This document shows positions 20,777 to 30,183 of a stretch of DNA of 64,000 bases, one piece after another (position 1 is the stretch's first letter; each line of letters begins with the position of its first letter). Position numbers and translations under genes: made by a program. The DNA is from Planctomycetota bacterium (GTDB lineage: Bacteria > Planctomycetota > B15-G4 > SIAN01): contig SIAN01000012.1 in the NCBI GenBank assembly GCA_009691715.1, forward strand, positions 1-64,000, written 5' to 3'. Under the pieces are notes generated by a model. That model made no database searches and had not been told where the DNA came from. It saw only the letters and a list, made by a program, of their open reading frames with translations.

Positions 20777-20864
20777 GGAGGGGTGGCAGAGCGGCCGAAT
20801 GCGACGGTCTTGAAAACCGTTGACCCGCAAGGGTCCGGGGGTTCGAATCCCTCCCCCTCCGCCA
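20777..20864 (+). tRNA. tRNA-Ser(UGA)
   Basis: The acceptor GGAGGGG pairs with CCCCTCC, the discriminator is G and CCA is encoded. The anticodon arm CGGTCTTGAAAACCG displays anticodon TGA. A long variable arm (GACCCGCAAGGGTC) and the GTTCGAATCC T-loop confirm a class II serine tRNA. Confidence 0.96.
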
Positions 20865-20895
20865 AGCGCAAGGAGCGGGCGTGCCAGCGGGCGCG

Positions 20896-20951
20896 CGAAC
20901 TGAACAGCACGAACTGAACAACACGAACTGAAGAACACGAACTGAAGAAGC
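20896..20951 (+). repeat. Four tandem 14-bp units between the tRNA-Ser genes
   Basis: Units CGAACTGAACAGCA, CGAACTGAACAACA, CGAACTGAAGAACA and CGAACTGAAGAAGC follow one another without gaps. The unit shares CTGAACA with the repeat before the first tRNA, and both have a 14-bp period. Confidence 0.75.
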
Positions 20952-20962
20952 GCGAGTCTCAC

Positions 20963-21055
<93 letters not shown>

Positions 21056-21075
21056 CGCCGAATTGGCTGGCGGAA

Positions 21076-21468
21076 GTGCGCGCCGTCGCGTCAGCGTGTC
21101 TGCTCATCGCGGCCACGGGCTGCGTCGAGCGCTACCTCGAGATCGACTCGAATCCGACCGGCGCCCACGTCGTCGTGAATGGGAAGGCGCAGGAGCAGCC
21201 GACGCCGCTGGTGATCCCGTTCACCAGCTACGGCACCTACCGGGTCGACGCTTGGCTGCCAGAGCAACCGGCGACCACCGAGTGGATCGAGCTCGATGCG
21301 CCGTGGTACCAGTGGTTTCCGATCGATCTGGTGAGCGAACTGTTCGACCCGTTCACCCACGTCGACCGCAGGCATGTGACGATCGAGCTCGCGCAGGCGA
21401 CGGCTGCTCCGGCGTCGCGCGCCGAGTCGCTTCAGCGGGCTGAGAAACTGCGCCAGTCGACGCAGTGA
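21076..21468 (+). CDS. Small PEGA-domain lipoprotein
   Basis: The start GTG 21076, 21 bp after the tRNA CCA, gives a 130-residue protein with a short lipoprotein signal ending ACLLIAATGC; Cys would be lipidated. It is followed by ERYLEIDSNPTGAHVVVNGK and TPLVIPFTSYGTYRVDA, a PEGA-type beta domain ('ieS-P-Ga-V-v-G-...-P'). Longer starts would run back into the tRNA. The tail (LAQATAAPASRAESLQRAEK) is helical. Probable envelope protein; PEGA domains are associated with surface-layer or peptidoglycan contexts. murD follows after 25 bp. Confidence 0.75.
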   Translation: MRAVASACLLIAATGCVERYLEIDSNPTGAHVVVNGKAQEQPTPLVIPFTSYGTYRVDAWLPEQPATTEWIELDAPWYQWFPIDLVSELFDPFTHVDRRHVTIELAQATAAPASRAESLQRAEKLRQSTQ

Positions 21469-21493
21469 ACAGCGTCGTGCGGAAGAACGCTGC

Positions 21494-22993
21494 ATGAGCA
21501 ACGCCACGCGCCTGCACCGCTTTCCGACCACGTTTCGGCCGCTCGACCTGCGGGGCCAGAAGGTGCTGGTCGTCGGCCTCGGCACGTTCGGCGGCGGCCT
21601 CGGTGCCGTGCTTCACCTCGTGCGTGAAGGTGCCGAAGTCACGATTTCCGACACGCGCGGGCCTGAGGCGCTCGCCGAGTCGCTCCGGTTGCTTGAGGGA
21701 TTGCCGCTCAAGTTGGAGCTGGGACGGCATGCGACGGCGGACGCGGTCGCTGCGTCCGACTGGATCGTCGCCTCGCCGGCTGTGCCGTGGACGGCGCCGC
21801 CGTTGGCCGCCGCGGCGGCGCGCGGCGTGCCGGTCGAAAGCGAGATCACGCTGCTGGTCCGCCTGCTGCCGTGTCGGTGGCTTGGCATCACCGGAACCAA
21901 CGGCAAGAGCACGACCACGATGCTGGCGATGCGCACACTGGCGGCGGCGGGGCGGTGCGTCTGGGGCGGCGGGAATCTCGGCGGCTCGCTGCTGGACCGC
22001 TGGCATTTGATCGGAAGCGATGACGCCGTCGTGCTGGAACTCAGCTCGTTCCAACTCGAGCATCTCGGCGAGATCGGCCTCGGCCCCGACATCGCGCTGG
22101 TCACCAACGTGACGCACGATCACCTCGATCGCCACGGCACCTTCGCCGACTACGTCGCGGCGAAACGGCGCGTGCTGGTGCGGGCAGAGGTCGCGCTGCT
22201 GCAGCGGGCGGACCCGGTCTGCCAGCAGTTCGGCCGGGAATTCGGCGGTCGCGTGATCTGGTACGGCGAGGCGGAGTCGTTCGGCGCGGGCGAGCACGGC
22301 GCGCAATTGGTTGAGCAGCGCTTCGCCGAACTCTCCTTTGCGCCTCGCTCCGCCCGCGATCGAACCGGCGAAGGGAGAGGTGTCGACCGAGTCGACTGTG
22401 CGCCGATGGCGCTACGAGGCGTTCACAATCGAGTGAACCTGCTGGCAGCAGCAACCGCAGCCACATGCTTCGACGTGCCGTTTCAGAACGCGATCGCAGC
22501 GGGCTTCGACGCAAAACCGCTGCAACGGCGGCTGTACGAGATCGCGACCGTGCGGAATGTGCTCTACGTGGACGACTCGGTCTCAACGTCACCGCCCGCG
22601 GTGGCCGCTGCCTTGCGCGCGTATTCCGGTGCAACTCACTTGATTGCAGGCGGTTACGACAAGGGGATCGACCCTGAGCCGCTGCTCGATGCGATGGTGC
22701 TGAATTGCCGCAGTGTGGTGCTCTACGGGGCCGTCGGCCCACGGCTCGCTGCCCAACTGAAGCAGCGGACGGAGCAGGCTCGGCCCGGGGCTGGGGTCTC
22801 GCTCGGCAGCGTCGACGTCACACTCGTCCCCGATCTGCGCGCGGCATTCGCCGTCGCCGTAGAACGGGCGGGCGAGGGGGACACCGTCCTCTATTCACCG
22901 GGTTACGCGTCCTACGACCAGTTCCGCAACTTCACGGAGCGAGGTGATCTTTTCGCCGCACTCGTCGCGGAGCACGCTCGGCGCCATCCTTGA
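21494..22993 (+). CDS. murD: UDP-N-acetylmuramoylalanine--D-glutamate ligase
   Basis: A 499-residue cytoplasmic ligase that adds D-Glu to UDP-MurNAc-L-Ala in peptidoglycan synthesis. The N-terminal Rossmann strand is KVLVVGLGTFGGGLGAVLHL, the ATP loop ITGTNGKSTTTMLAM, and the central motif VLELSSFQLEHL followed by TNVTHDHLDRHG. The C-terminal YVDDSVSTSPPAVAAAL, HLIAGGYDKG and SPGYASYDQFRNFTERGDLF segments fit the family, except that SPGYAS replaces the usual SPACAS. A stretch around residues 265-310 is rich in Arg/Glu and may be a loop insertion. No other mur/fts genes adjoin, so it lies outside a dcw cluster. Confidence 0.93.
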   Translation: MSNATRLHRFPTTFRPLDLRGQKVLVVGLGTFGGGLGAVLHLVREGAEVTISDTRGPEALAESLRLLEGLPLKLELGRHATADAVAASDWIVASPAVPWTAPPLAAAAARGVPVESEITLLVRLLPCRWLGITGTNGKSTTTMLAMRTLAAAGRCVWGGGNLGGSLLDRWHLIGSDDAVVLELSSFQLEHLGEIGLGPDIALVTNVTHDHLDRHGTFADYVAAKRRVLVRAEVALLQRADPVCQQFGREFGGRVIWYGEAESFGAGEHGAQLVEQRFAELSFAPRSARDRTGEGRGVDRVDCAPMALRGVHNRVNLLAAATAATCFDVPFQNAIAAGFDAKPLQRRLYEIATVRNVLYVDDSVSTSPPAVAAALRAYSGATHLIAGGYDKGIDPEPLLDAMVLNCRSVVLYGAVGPRLAAQLKQRTEQARPGAGVSLGSVDVTLVPDLRAAFAVAVERAGEGDTVLYSPGYASYDQFRNFTERGDLFAALVAEHARRHP

Positions 22994-23042
22994 TCGCTCG
23001 AACGACCGCTCTGAGAATCGACCGCTGCCGTCAGGAAGCCGC

Positions 23043-23600
23043 ATGACCGAATTCTGCCAGCGCTGTCAGAAAGAGGCCGCCAAGGTCCACGTCACCGAGA
23101 TCGACAAGGACGGCAGCAAGGCGTTGCTGCACTTGTGCGAGTCATGCGCCAAGGGGCATGGCCTGCCGATTCCGACGCCGCCGACCGTGCTTGCGGTCTT
23201 CAAGGAGTTGGTCGACAAGGCCAACACCGTCTCGCGTACCCGTGACCGGCAGTGTCCCGAATGCGGGACGACGTTCGCGGAGTTCAAGGCGAAGGGACGG
23301 TTCGGCTGCGCGCACGATTACGACGTGTTCCTCGCGCGAGTGGTGCCGCTGCTTGATCGCGTGCATGGCGCGACCGAGCACGTCGCGGAATCGGGCGCCG
23401 CGGTCGCGAAGAAGGCGGTCGCCGACAAGGCCGCCGCTGACAGGACAGCGGCTGACGCCAGCGCGCAGGAGTTGCGCCGGCTCCGCAAGGACCTCCAGCG
23501 CGTGGTCAAGAGCGAAGCGTACGAGGAGGCGGCGCGGCTGCGTGACCGCATCCAGGTGCTGGAACGCGAGCTCGCGGAAGGGCACCAGCTCGATGGCTGA
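23043..23600 (+). CDS. mcsA: McsA, activator of protein-arginine kinase
   Basis: A 185-residue protein with zinc-finger Cys pairs C5-x2-C8, C32-x2-C35 and C71-x2-C74, a single Cys89, and a C-terminal UVR motif (about 150-183: LRKDLQRVVKSEAYEEAARL). McsA binds and activates the kinase McsB and helps couple it to ClpC. The start MTEFCQRCQKEA at 23043 was chosen over the in-frame start inside murD. The final zinc pair, normally C-x2-C followed by Tyr, reads CAHDY here, so the last Cys is Asp92, with His91 as a possible substitute ligand. The mcsB ATG overlaps the mcsA stop (8-bp overlap), indicating translational coupling. Confidence 0.88.
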   Translation: MTEFCQRCQKEAAKVHVTEIDKDGSKALLHLCESCAKGHGLPIPTPPTVLAVFKELVDKANTVSRTRDRQCPECGTTFAEFKAKGRFGCAHDYDVFLARVVPLLDRVHGATEHVAESGAAVAKKAVADKAAADRTAADASAQELRRLRKDLQRVVKSEAYEEAARLRDRIQVLERELAEGHQLDG

Positions 23601-24669
23601 CGCACCGCGCGACTGGTTCTCCGCCCACGCGACCGCCGGCAACTGGATGGCGAGCGAAGGGCCCGATCACGACGTCGTCGTGACCACGCGGATCCGGTTG
23701 GCGCGCAACGTCACCGGCTTCCCGTTCCGCTCGCGTCTCGACAAGGCGCGTGCGCTCGAAGTCGAGGCGCACCTCGCGGAACGGCTGAAGAGCCTCGATC
23801 TCGCCGGCGATCAGGCCTATCTGCGTCTCTCCGAGCTCTCGCCGCTCGACGTCGAGCTGTTGTTCGAGCGGCACTGGATCAGCAAGGACCTCGCCCGCGA
23901 GCTCGACGGCCCGCGCGGCGTCTTCTTCAGCCGCAGCAAAAACGTCTCGGTGATGGTCAACGAGGAGGACCACCTCCGGCTGCAGATCCTCGGCCCTGGT
24001 CGCAACCCGGAAGCGCTGCTCGACCAGTTGCGCGAGGTGGACCGCCTGATCGGCGAGCGCGTCGCCTACTCCTACCACCCGCGCTTCGGCTACCTCACGT
24101 CGTGTCCGACCAATGTCGGCACCGGACTGCGCATCTCCGTGATGTTGCACCTGCCGGCGCTGGTTTACTCGAAGGAGATCGAGAAGGTGTTCGACGCTGC
24201 CGCCAAGATGAAGCTCGCGGTGCGCGGCTACCACGGCGAAGGCACCTCCTACGTCGGCGACTTCTTTCAGGTCTCGAATCAGGTCACGCTCGGCAAGAGC
24301 GTCGACCGACTGCTGGCCGATGTCGCCAAGGTGTTGCCGAAGCTGATCGACTGGGAGCACGACGTTCGCCGCACGATCACGAAGGAGCGCGGCAAAGGGC
24401 TCGAGGATCGCGTCTGGCGCGCCTTCGGCGTGCTCTCGAACGCGCGCCGGATCACGTCGCAGGAGGCGCTCGAACTGCTCTCCCTGCTGCGCCTCGGTGC
24501 CTGCACCGGACTGCTGCAAAACCTGCCGCTCAAGGTCGTGAACGAGCTTCTGGTCCTGTCGCAACCCGCGCACGTCCAGCTCCTCGCTGGCAAGGAACTC
24601 GACGACGAATCGCGCGACATCGCCCGCGCTGACTACATTCGCCACCGGCTGACGGCGCCAACAAACTGA
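23593..24669 (+). CDS. mcsB: McsB, protein-arginine kinase
   Basis: A 358-residue phosphagen-kinase-like enzyme that phosphorylates arginine on damaged proteins, tagging them for ClpCP. Nucleotide-binding TTRIRLARNV (31-40), catalytic NEEDHLRLQ (123-131) and CPTNVGTGLRISV (171-183) are intact. The RGYHGEGTSYVGDFFQVSNQ segment and a C-terminal RDIARADYIRHRL (341-353) correspond to the allosteric phosphoarginine site described for the Bacillus enzyme. It overlaps mcsA. clpC lies 3 kb downstream, separated by an nhaA remnant and a Clp_N-only gene. Confidence 0.94.
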   Translation: MADAPRDWFSAHATAGNWMASEGPDHDVVVTTRIRLARNVTGFPFRSRLDKARALEVEAHLAERLKSLDLAGDQAYLRLSELSPLDVELLFERHWISKDLARELDGPRGVFFSRSKNVSVMVNEEDHLRLQILGPGRNPEALLDQLREVDRLIGERVAYSYHPRFGYLTSCPTNVGTGLRISVMLHLPALVYSKEIEKVFDAAAKMKLAVRGYHGEGTSYVGDFFQVSNQVTLGKSVDRLLADVAKVLPKLIDWEHDVRRTITKERGKGLEDRVWRAFGVLSNARRITSQEALELLSLLRLGACTGLLQNLPLKVVNELLVLSQPAHVQLLAGKELDDESRDIARADYIRHRLTAPTN

Positions 24670-24727
24670 GCTGTGCGCGGTGCGCTACGGTTCGGTCGCG
24701 ATCGCTTGACGATGAATTCGCACACCC

Positions 24728-25932
24728 ATGTCGTCTCGCGCTGAAGAACCCGACCTGCTGCCGTCGCAGCCGATCGACCTGATCCTCGAACCGATCCGCC
24801 GGTTCCTGCACGTCGAGGCAGCGAGCGGCGCCGTCCTGCTTGCGGCGACGGTCGCCGCGTTGGCGCTCGCGAACTCGCCATGGTCGCACGGGTTCCTCGA
24901 GTTCTGGGAGTTGCCGGTCGGCTTCCAGATCGGCGGTTTCGAGTTCCGGCACTCGCTGCACCACCTGATCAACGACGGCCTGATGGCGATCTTTTTCTTC
25001 GTGATTGGTCTCGAAGTGAAGCGCGAGATCGTGCTCGGCGAGTTGCGTGACATGAAGCGGGCCGCGCTGCCGATCGTCGCGGCGGTCGGAGGGATGGTGG
25101 TCCCCGCGGCGATCTACCTGCTGTTCCAGATGGGTCAGCCCGGGCAGCGCGGCTGGGGCATTCCGATGGCGACCGACATCGCCTTCGTCGTCGGCTGCAT
25201 GGCCGTGCTCGGGCCGTCGCGTTCGCCGGTCTCGCGGTCGTGCATCTGTTCGGCCGGCTCGGCGTGCGCCGCTTCATCGTCTACACAGTCATGGCGACGA
25301 TTGTCTGGTTCGCCTTCCACGAGTCGGGAGTGCACGCAACGATCGCGGGCGTGCTGATCGGGCTGATGACGCCGGCGCGTCGGCTGCTGCCCCCCGATGC
25401 CGCGAACAAGCTGATCCAGCGCGCGCGGGCCTTCGTGTCGCGCGAGGGAGCGGTCGACGAAGCGACGCGGGTCGCCGAAGTCCGATTCCAGCGGGCGGCC
25501 GCAACGTCGCTCGTCTCGCCGACCGAGCTCCTGATCGCGGTTCTGCACCCGTGGGTGAGCTTCGGGATCATGCCGCTCTTCGCGCTCGCGAATGCGGGTC
25601 TCGTCGTGCAGTGGAGTGATCTCGGCGCTCCGATCGCGGTCGCGGCCGGTCTCGGCCTTCTGCTCGGAAAACCGATCGGCATCGTGCTGGCCAGCTTCGT
25701 CGCCGTGCGCGGCGGGATCGCGCAACTGCCCGACCGCGTCGGCTGGCGTCAGATCGTCGGCGGCGGTTTCTTGAGCGGGATCGGCTTCACGATGGCGCTG
25801 TTCATCGCCGGGCTTGCGCTCGAGGGCGCATCGCTCGACACCGCGAAACTCGGGGTGCTGGCGGGATCGCTCCTCGCCGGCATCGTCGGGATGGCCGTGC
25901 TCTCGGTTGGGCGCTCGCCGGCTGAAAGTTGA
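24728..25932 (+). pseudogene. nhaA: nhaA Na+/H+ antiporter with an internal deletion removing the active site
   Basis: The 5' segment (24728 to about 25215) encodes a normal NhaA N-terminus (RFLHVEAASGAVLLAATVAA, FFFVIGLEVKREI, GIPMATDIAFVVGCMAVLG). The 3' segment, in another phase from about 25225 to 25932, resumes at AFAGLAVVHLFGRLGVRRF and continues through FHESGVHATIAGVLIGLM to the end. About 40-45 residues are missing at the junction. They would contain the S/R-V-P loop and the helix with the essential Asp-Asp pair (ALAI-hydrophobic-DD), and the frame is also lost. The product cannot transport. It may be a real deletion or an assembly collapse; the remaining sequence is otherwise clean. 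Confidence 0.85.
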
Positions 25933-25990
25933 CGGATTTGCACGATGTTCGATCGATTCACCGCGCGCGCGCAAGGTGATTGGCCTGGCG

Positions 25991-27193
25991 ATGACCGAGG
26001 CGCAGCGCCTCAACCATGAGTACATGGGTACCGAGCACATCCTGCTCGGACTGCTGCGGGAAGGCAGCGGTGTCGGCGCCACGGTCCTGAAGAACATGGA
26101 CTTCGATCTGAAGCGCATCCGCGCCGAGGTCGAGAAGATCGTCAAGCAGAACCCGACGGCGGACACGGAGCGCCGCCTGCCGTTCACGCCGCGCGGCAAG
26201 CGCGTCCTCGAGTTCGCGGTCGAGGCGGCGAGCGACCTCGGCCACAATTACATGGGTACGGAACATCTCCTGCTCGGCCTGATCAAGGAAAACGAGGGGA
26301 TCGCCGCGCGCGTGCTGCTGAATCTTGGCGTCAAGTTCGAGGAGGCGCGCGCCAACATTGTCGAGTTCCTCGGCGCCGACACGCGCGCTGCTCAGGAATC
26401 ATCGTCCTCGCCCCGCGAACGCGATCGCGAGCCCGAGCCCGAGCCCGAGTTTTCGGCGCTGATCCGGCGCGCCACCGAGCGGCTCCGGATGCGGCTCGCT
26501 GCCGCGGAACGACTCGTCGAACGGCTCCATGGCGAACTTGCGTGGCGCGACCGCGCTCGATCGCACGAGCCCGATGACGGTGATCGTGGTCACGATCTCC
26601 TGCCGCTGACCGCGCGCGCCAAGGACGCGCTGCGCGCTGCTTCGCAGGTGGCGAAGACGTTCGGCCGTCTGGCACCCGCTGGCGAACACCTTCTGCTGGC
26701 ACTGCTGGCACTGCTGGCGACCGGATCGGAGCTGCTCGTCCGTTGCTTGAGAGGATGGGTCGATGTCGAAGCGCTTCGCGTGACGCTGAAGCGCGCGTGC
26801 GGGACGGCCGCTGCAGAGGTGCGCGCAACGAGTGGAACCCCCGACGGGGCGGACCTCGATTCGGTGGTGGTTGCAGCCCGCCGCATCGCGGGCGAGGCGG
26901 CGCGTCGTCATGTTGCGGTCGGGCACCTTCTGCTCGCTCTGCTGGAGTCGCGGACGAGCCCGGCAGTCGCGGCACTGGTCGAGGCCGGCGCCGACATCGC
27001 GAGGCTGCGTCAGGAGCTCACGGAGCTGGTGGCCGACGACGGAGCGGCCGACCAGCTCGAACAGCTTCGGACCGGACTCGTCGGGTTGGGAATGGACGTC
27101 GCAGGAATGAAGCTCGACTTTGATCGCATCGAGTCCGATTTCGAGGTGCTGAGTTTGGAGCTCTTTGAGATCCAGCGCCTCCTCGAAGGATGA
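25991..27193 (+). CDS. Stand-alone four-repeat Clp_N protein, no ATPase (phosphoarginine-reader candidate)
   Basis: 400 residues from ATG 25991. Residues 1-128 match the ClpC N-domain encoded downstream: [11 protein letters not shown] (12-22) and FTPRGKRVLE...[21 protein letters not shown] keep Glu15 and Glu91, equivalent to the phosphoarginine-pocket glutamates of Bacillus ClpC. After a charged linker (about 135-200) comes a second, divergent pair: LTARAKDALRAAS...AGEHLLLALL (keeps Glu232) and VVVAARRIAGEA...VGHLLLALLES (Glu lost). The tail from about 350 is probably coiled coil. No AAA+ module is present. The ClpC-like start MFDRFT lies at 25945 but in another phase: (CG)5 at 25962-25972 is 2 nt short of restoring it. 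So either the true start was lost by slippage or translation begins at 25991, without the first helix. Confidence 0.75.
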   Translation: MTEAQRLNHEYMGTEHILLGLLREGSGVGATVLKNMDFDLKRIRAEVEKIVKQNPTADTERRLPFTPRGKRVLEFAVEAASDLGHNYMGTEHLLLGLIKENEGIAARVLLNLGVKFEEARANIVEFLGADTRAAQESSSSPRERDREPEPEPEFSALIRRATERLRMRLAAAERLVERLHGELAWRDRARSHEPDDGDRGHDLLPLTARAKDALRAASQVAKTFGRLAPAGEHLLLALLALLATGSELLVRCLRGWVDVEALRVTLKRACGTAAAEVRATSGTPDGADLDSVVVAARRIAGEAARRHVAVGHLLLALLESRTSPAVAALVEAGADIARLRQELTELVADDGAADQLEQLRTGLVGLGMDVAGMKLDFDRIESDFEVLSLELFEIQRLLEG

Positions 27194-27623
27194 ACGGCAT
27201 CCTCGAGTAACCCTCGTCGCCGGGCGGTGGCGATTGGAACACCGGAACGCCGATGGCCGAGCCGGCGACGTTCTTCTGCGGACTGCTGCCGCGGTAGGGG
27301 ATCCTCCCCGCCTCAAGCCCTGCGGCGTGACGGTCGAGAATGGCTACGAGAGGCTGCAGCAAACCTGCAGCGTGGAGGAGCGGTCCAGCCGATGGACGTC
27401 GCCGTTTCGTCACGACCGTGCCGCCCGGGCCGCCGTTATGGCGTGGCCGGTAGCGTGCACGTCGCCCGTGCGTCCGGTTCCGGCTCGGCGCACCGGTTGC
27501 GTGAGCAGCCGGCCCGACGGTTGAGCCGACGCCCTCTGCTCGCCACGCTATGGCCCGCCCAGGTCCCCAAAGCGCACTACACCGCCGCAGCGCACCACGC
27601 CCCCGCCGTGCACGGAGCCCCCC
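27194..27623 (+). other. 430-bp gap before clpC with two inverted repeats
   Basis: No convincing gene. A perfect 7-bp hairpin GCTGCAG-caaac-CTGCAGC lies at 27353-27371. An imperfect long inverted repeat pairs GCGTGAGCAG (27499-27508) with CTGCTCGCCACGC (27536-27548), 75 bp before the clpC start. These may be a terminator/leader for the upstream gene and a clpC operator. No CtsR-type heptad repeat and no CIRCE element was seen. Confidence 0.35.
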
Positions 27624-30167
27624 ATGTTCGACCGCTTCACTGACCGTGCCCGCAAAGTGATGGGCCTCGCGAAAGCGGAGGCACAGCGCCTGAACCACGA
27701 GTACATCGGCACCGAGCACATCCTGCTCGGCCTGGTGCAGGAGGGCAGCGGTGTCGCGGCCAACGTCCTGAAGAACATGAACATCGATCTGAAGCGCATC
27801 CGCGCCGAGATCGAGAAGATCGTGAAGGGCAGCCCGACGTTGGTCACGCAGGGCAACCTGCCGTTCACGCCGCGCGCCAAGAAGGTGCTCGAGCTCGCGG
27901 TCGAGGAGGCGAGCAACCTCGGCCACAACTACATCGGGACCGAGCACCTGCTGCTCGGCCTGATCAAGGAGAACGAGGGCATCGCCGCGCGCGTGCTGCT
28001 GAACCTCGGCGTCAAGCTCGAGGAAGTGCGCGACGAGATCCTGGAATTCCTCGGCGCCGATCCGCGCAACGCCCAAGGCGGCGAATCGGGCGGCAGCAGC
28101 GGCGCCCAGGGCGGTGGCGAGGAGTCGGGCGGTGGCGCCAGCCCCGGCAACAGCGAATCCGGCGCGATCCCGGGCGGCACCAAGGGCAAGACGCCGGCGC
28201 TGAACGCCTTCGGCCGCGACCTCACGGTCCTCGCGCGCGAAGGCAAGCTCGACCCGGTGATCGGCCGACGGCGCGAGATCGAGCGCGTGATGCAGATCCT
28301 CTGTCGGCGCACCAAGAACAACCCGGTGCTGCTCGGCGAGGCGGGCGTCGGCAAGACCGCGATCGTCGAGGGCCTGGCGCAGGACATCGTTTCGGGCAGC
28401 GTGCCGGAGATCCTGGCCGACAAGCGGATCGTCGTTCTCGACCTCGCGATGATGGTCGCCGGCACCAAGTACCGCGGCCAGTTCGAGGAGCGCATCAAGG
28501 CGGTGATGACCGAGGTCCGCCGCGCCAAGAACATCATCCTCTTCATCGACGAACTGCACACGCTGGTAGGCGCTGGCGGGGCCGAGGGCGCGATCGACGC
28601 CAGCAATGTCCTGAAGCCGGCGCTGTCGCGCGGTGAAGTGCAGTGCATCGGCGCGACGACGCTCGACGAGTACCGCAAGTACATCGAGAAGGACGGCGCA
28701 TTGGAGCGCCGATTCCAGTCGGTGCTGGTCGAGCCGGCGACGCGCGATGAGACGCTCGAGATCCTGAAGGGGCTGCGCGATCGCTACGAGGCGCACCACC
28801 GCGTGCAGATCACCGACGGCGCGCTCGAGCTCGCAGTCGAGTTGGCGAACCGCTACATCACCGGCCGTTTCATGCCGGACAAGGCGATCGACGTGCTTGA
28901 CGAGGCCGGCGCGCGCGTTCGCCTGAAGGCGTTGACCCAGCCGACCGACCTGAAGGACCTGGCCGAGAAGATCGCGCTCCTCGACAAGGAGAAGGAGGAG
29001 TGCGTCGCGGCGCAGGACTTCGAGCGCGCCGCCTACCTGCGCGACCAGGCCGACCGCATGCGCAAGCAGCGCGATGAGCTGCAGAAGCAGTGGCGCGCCA
29101 GCAGCAAGGAGGTCGACGGCACCGTCGACGAGGACGTGATCGCGGAGACGGTGAGCAAGATCACCGGCGTCCCGGTTGCGCGGCTCGAGAAGGGCGAGGC
29201 CGACCGCCTGCTGCAGATGGAGGTCGAGCTCCACAAGGCGGTCGTTTCGCAGGACGACGCCATCAAGGCCATCTCGCGGGCGATCCGCCGCGCGCGCTCG
29301 GGACTGAAGAACCCGAAGCGCCCGATGGGCTCGTTCCTCTTCCTAGGGCCCACCGGCGTCGGCAAGACGCACCTCTGCAAGCAGCTCGCCAAGTTCATGT
29401 TCGGGAACGAGGACGCGCTGGTGCAGATCGACATGTCGGAGTACATGGAGAAGCACAACGCGTCCCGCCTCGTCGGCGCGCCGCCGGGCTACGTCGGCTA
29501 CGAGGAGGGCGGCCAGCTCACCGAGAAGGTGCGCCGCCGACCGTACAGCGTGGTGCTGCTCGACGAAGTCGAGAAGGCGCACGGCGACATCTTCAACATG
29601 CTCCTCCAGATCATGGAGGAGGGGCGCATCACCGACTCCTTCGGGCGCCACATCGACTTCCGCAACGTCATCCTGATCATGACCTCGAACATCGGCGCCT
29701 CGATCATCAAGAACCAGAGCTCGCTCGGCTTCCACAAGGTCTCGACCGAGCACGCCTACGACGCGATGCGCGACCAGCTGATGGGGGAGGTCGACAAGTT
29801 CTTCCGCCCCGAGTTCGTCAACCGCCTCGACGAGGTGATCGTCTTCCATCCGCTCACCCGCGGAGACATGGCCGCGATCCTCGAAGGGCAGCTGCGCGAA
29901 GTGCGCGACCGGCTGGCCGAGAAGTCACTCCAGCTCGAACTGACGGACGAGGCGCGGGAGCTGATGATCGACAAGGGCACCAACCTCGACTTCGGCGCAC
30001 GTCCGCTGCGACGCGCCGTCGAACGCATGCTCGAGGACCCGATGTCGGAGCAGATCCTGCGCGGCGACTTCCGCGGCAAGGACCTGGTCCGCGTCTCGGT
30101 CGTCGGCGCAGAACTGCACTTCGAGGCGGTGGAGAAGGAGAAGCCGGTCGAGACGGCGAAGAGCTGA
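27624..30167 (+). CDS. clpC: ClpC, AAA+ unfoldase of the ClpCP protease
   Basis: 847 residues. The Clp_N double repeat is at 1-145, with pocket residues T6, E31 and E107. A Gly/Ser-rich linker (150-185) follows. D1 has Walker A GEAGVGKT (about 239-246), [12 protein letters not shown] and [17 protein letters not shown]-containing middle region ([20 protein letters not shown]) docks McsA/McsB-type adaptors. D2 has [13 protein letters not shown] and the pore motif GYVGYEEGG. The ClpP-binding loop is LGF (SSLGFHK, about residue 705), and the sensor-2 motif GARPLRRA is present. It unfolds phosphoarginine-tagged and other substrates for ClpP, which is not in the window. The start at 27624 is fixed by [13 protein letters not shown]. 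Confidence 0.97.
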   Translation: MFDRFTDRARKVMGLAKAEAQRLNHEYIGTEHILLGLVQEGSGVAANVLKNMNIDLKRIRAEIEKIVKGSPTLVTQGNLPFTPRAKKVLELAVEEASNLGHNYIGTEHLLLGLIKENEGIAARVLLNLGVKLEEVRDEILEFLGADPRNAQGGESGGSSGAQGGGEESGGGASPGNSESGAIPGGTKGKTPALNAFGRDLTVLAREGKLDPVIGRRREIERVMQILCRRTKNNPVLLGEAGVGKTAIVEGLAQDIVSGSVPEILADKRIVVLDLAMMVAGTKYRGQFEERIKAVMTEVRRAKNIILFIDELHTLVGAGGAEGAIDASNVLKPALSRGEVQCIGATTLDEYRKYIEKDGALERRFQSVLVEPATRDETLEILKGLRDRYEAHHRVQITDGALELAVELANRYITGRFMPDKAIDVLDEAGARVRLKALTQPTDLKDLAEKIALLDKEKEECVAAQDFERAAYLRDQADRMRKQRDELQKQWRASSKEVDGTVDEDVIAETVSKITGVPVARLEKGEADRLLQMEVELHKAVVSQDDAIKAISRAIRRARSGLKNPKRPMGSFLFLGPTGVGKTHLCKQLAKFMFGNEDALVQIDMSEYMEKHNASRLVGAPPGYVGYEEGGQLTEKVRRRPYSVVLLDEVEKAHGDIFNMLLQIMEEGRITDSFGRHIDFRNVILIMTSNIGASIIKNQSSLGFHKVSTEHAYDAMRDQLMGEVDKFFRPEFVNRLDEVIVFHPLTRGDMAAILEGQLREVRDRLAEKSLQLELTDEARELMIDKGTNLDFGARPLRRAVERMLEDPMSEQILRGDFRGKDLVRVSVVGAELHFEAVEKEKPVETAKS

Positions 30168-30183
30168 TCGCCGCGCGCCCGCC

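Noticed and set aside
27624..27700. CtsR or CIRCE operator before clpC
   Set aside because: No AGGTCAAA-type direct repeat or TTAGCACTC-type inverted repeat is visible upstream of clpC.
27018..29234. 738-residue minus-strand open frame opposite clpC
   Set aside because: It mirrors clpC codons; composition is antisense-like and no motif is present.
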